Below, piece after piece: positions 62,616 to 64,000 of a stretch of 64,000 nucleotides of DNA. The stretch lies in NCBI RefSeq assembly GCF_019243775.1, contig NZ_CP069157.1:434001-498000 (forward strand), in the 5' to 3' direction. Positions within the stretch are counted from its first letter, which is position 1. Each line of letters begins with the position of its first letter. This DNA is from Morganella morganii (GTDB lineage Bacteria > Pseudomonadota > Gammaproteobacteria > Enterobacterales > Enterobacteriaceae). The notes beneath the pieces are model-generated. The model was given only the letters and a program-made list of their open reading frames with translations, searched no databases and had not been told where the DNA came from. The position numbers and the translations under genes are program-made.

Positions 62616-63855
62616 TGATAACTACGATATCTTATTAATAGATGATGATACGGATGTCCTGGAAGCTTACTGTATGCTGCTGGAGCAGGCCGGATATCGT
62701 GTTTATGCCTGTCATGACCCGCTGGCGGCAAAAGAGCTGGTTCACCGCGACTGGTGCGGTATTGTGCTCAGTGATGTCTGTATGCCGGGGTGCTCAGGTA
62801 TCGATCTGATGGCATTGTTCCTGGAAAAAGACAAATATCTGCCGGTGCTGCTGATCACCGGCCACGGTGATGTGCCGATGGCGGTGGAAGCCGTCAAACA
62901 GGGGGCGTGGGATTTTCTGCAGAAACCGGTGGATCCGGAGCATCTGCTGACCCTGACAGAAAAAGCTCTGGCAGCCCGCAAACAGCGGGTAACCCAGCGC
63001 CGCTGGAGCTCAGAGCAGCTGACACTGAATCTTGCTGGTGAGAGTGAATGGACAGAGCACGTCCGCCAGCAGTTGCGCGGACTGGCGGAAACCCGTGCTG
63101 CGGTCTTTCTGCATGGTGAGCCGGGGAGCGGCCGCACCTATCTGGCGCGCTACCTGCATCAGATAAGCAGCAATAAATGCGGGCCGCTGGTCATCAAAAC
63201 CCTGCTCAGTGATGAGGAGATCCCGCTGGATGCCTGGCTGGATGAAGTGACGGACGGCACACTGGTGATCAAAAATATCGATCTGATGCCGCTCAGCCAG
63301 CAGCGCTGGCTGGTACAGCATATCCGTCAGGAGCAGCGGATATTCCGTCTGATCGGGATTGCCGACACGCCGCTGATTATGCTGACCAAACAGCAGAAGA
63401 TTATCGCTGAGCTCTATTACTGTTTCTCCATGACACAGATTGCCTGCCTGCCGTTGTCCCAGCGCAAAGCCGATATTGCACCGATATTCCGTTACTATCT
63501 GGAACAGGCCTGTTCCCGTCTGAATCATCCGCTGCCGAACCTTGCGGAGCCGCTGGTGAAAAAACTGACCCGCCGGCACTGGCCGGGCAATGTCAGTGAA
63601 CTGGCGAATGCGGCGGAGCTGTATGCGGTCGGGATTATGCCGATGGGCGATACCGCGAACCCGCTGCTGCCGTCCGTGGCACCGACTGCGCTGGACCAGC
63701 GGGTGGAGAGCTATGAGCGGCAGATTATCACCGAAGCCCTGAATATCCACCAGGGGCGAATTAACGATGTCTCAGAGTATCTGCAAATCCCGCGTAAAAA
63801 ACTCTATCTGCGGATGAAAAAGTACGGGCTGGACAAGCATCACTACCGTATATGA
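62608..63855 (+). CDS. pgtA: Response regulator PgtA (NtrC-like but without the sigma54 contact loop)
   Basis: A 415-aa activator of pgtP. The receiver domain has acidic DDD (residues 12-14), the phosphoacceptor D56 in GIVLSDVCMPG and the switch Lys in FLQKPVDPEHLL. The central domain resembles an NtrC AAA+ module with a degenerate Walker A (LHGEPGSGRTYLARYLH) and RHWPGNVSELANAAEL, but it is shortened and no GAFTGA loop is present, so activation of sigma54 is unlikely. The C-terminal Fis-type helix-turn-helix (YERQIITEALNIHQGRINDV, LQIPRKKLYLRMKKYGL) binds DNA. Last gene of pgtCBA; followed by a terminator. Confidence 0.94.
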   Translation: MLDDNYDILLIDDDTDVLEAYCMLLEQAGYRVYACHDPLAAKELVHRDWCGIVLSDVCMPGCSGIDLMALFLEKDKYLPVLLITGHGDVPMAVEAVKQGAWDFLQKPVDPEHLLTLTEKALAARKQRVTQRRWSSEQLTLNLAGESEWTEHVRQQLRGLAETRAAVFLHGEPGSGRTYLARYLHQISSNKCGPLVIKTLLSDEEIPLDAWLDEVTDGTLVIKNIDLMPLSQQRWLVQHIRQEQRIFRLIGIADTPLIMLTKQQKIIAELYYCFSMTQIACLPLSQRKADIAPIFRYYLEQACSRLNHPLPNLAEPLVKKLTRRHWPGNVSELANAAELYAVGIMPMGDTANPLLPSVAPTALDQRVESYERQIITEALNIHQGRINDVSEYLQIPRKKLYLRMKKYGLDKHHYRI

Positions 63856-63884
63856 CATAAATTAATCTGATGGTTTTTACCCGT

Positions 63885-63918
63885 AAGCCGGTTTGTATAA
63901 AATAAACCGGCTTTTTTA
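63885..63918 (+). terminator. Rho-independent terminator of pgtCBA
   Basis: A perfect 10-bp stem AAGCCGGTTT / AAACCGGCTT with a 9-nt loop is followed by a T-run, 29 bp past the pgtA stop. The remaining ~80 bp to the window edge are AT-rich with no gene seen. Confidence 0.92.
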
Positions 63919-64000
63919 TTTGTTTTCATCCGGGTTTAATTTAAAATTTTTGAATGATTTATTCGTATTATTTTAACGATGACGTTAATAATCAAATATA

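Noticed and set aside
1-64000. CRISPR arrays, prophage, complete insertion sequences, rRNA or tRNA genes
   Set aside because: None was seen. The only transposase-related sequence is the catalytically broken domain in the fusion gene at 35204.

Overview
The window looks like chromosomal DNA of Morganella morganii (Morganellaceae) or a very close relative. The main support is a pyridoxal-phosphate histidine decarboxylase of 378 residues with the active-site SGHKMIG motif, set in the hdcT1-hdc-hdcT2-hisRS order described for M. morganii. Enterobacterial gnt, pgt, ynaI, yhdN, bax and yegUVW-type genes agree with this. Base composition is near 50% GC over most of the window, but clearly AT-rich in the type III secretion block (1-5700), in the fimbrial and autotransporter promoter regions, and between the divergent hdc and pgt genes.

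Layout. 1-5.7 kb: the end of an Inv/Mxi-Spa-type type III secretion locus (sctU, chaperone, needle-tip protein, two translocators). 5.8-8.0 kb: a MetJ-boxed sulfur unit (metY plus a MetQ/NlpA lipoprotein). 8.3-10.0 kb: lemA and the ynaI mechanosensitive channel. 10.1-13.7 kb: a MerR regulator, a textbook 19-bp-spacer MerR promoter, an unusual Cys/Met PLP enzyme and an MFS permease. 13.8-20.4 kb: a TonB receptor and a FecBCD-type ABC importer with a methyltransferase and ModD, with ModE-like palindromes at both transcription units. The binding-protein gene is frameshifted. 20.5-23.6 kb: gntR, gntK and gntU with CRP and GntR operators. 23.8-24.8 kb: a soluble CZB chemoreceptor. 24.9-29.2 kb: a nucleoside-salvage-like cluster (PfkB kinase, NCS1 permease, ADP-ribosylglycohydrolase, GntR/UTRA regulator). 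29.3-37.1 kb: the histamine cluster and a divergent fusion gene. 37.2-41.9 kb: peptidoglycan O-acetylation genes (MBOAT plus two SGNH proteins) and bax. 42.2-47.1 kb: a four-gene chaperone-usher fimbria. 47.7-48.9 kb: a small ORF, a recX-like gene and yhdN. 50.0-57.3 kb: a 2425-residue autotransporter. 57.4-63.9 kb: the pgtP / pgtCBA phosphoglycerate uptake system.

The strongest candidate for something undescribed is the gene at 35204-37105. It is a full-length REP-associated-type (Y1/HUH) transposase homologue whose HUH histidines are gone, fused to a complete HisRS paralogue. That paralogue keeps histidine-binding residues but has lost the ATP motifs and the catalytic arginine. It lies divergent to the histidine decarboxylase operon, with paired palindromes ahead of it and a perfect FNR box on the hdc side, so it reads like a domesticated-transposase histidine sensor. 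The second is the ModE-boxed TonB/ABC/ModD cluster, which suggests TonB-dependent molybdenum (or tungsten) acquisition.
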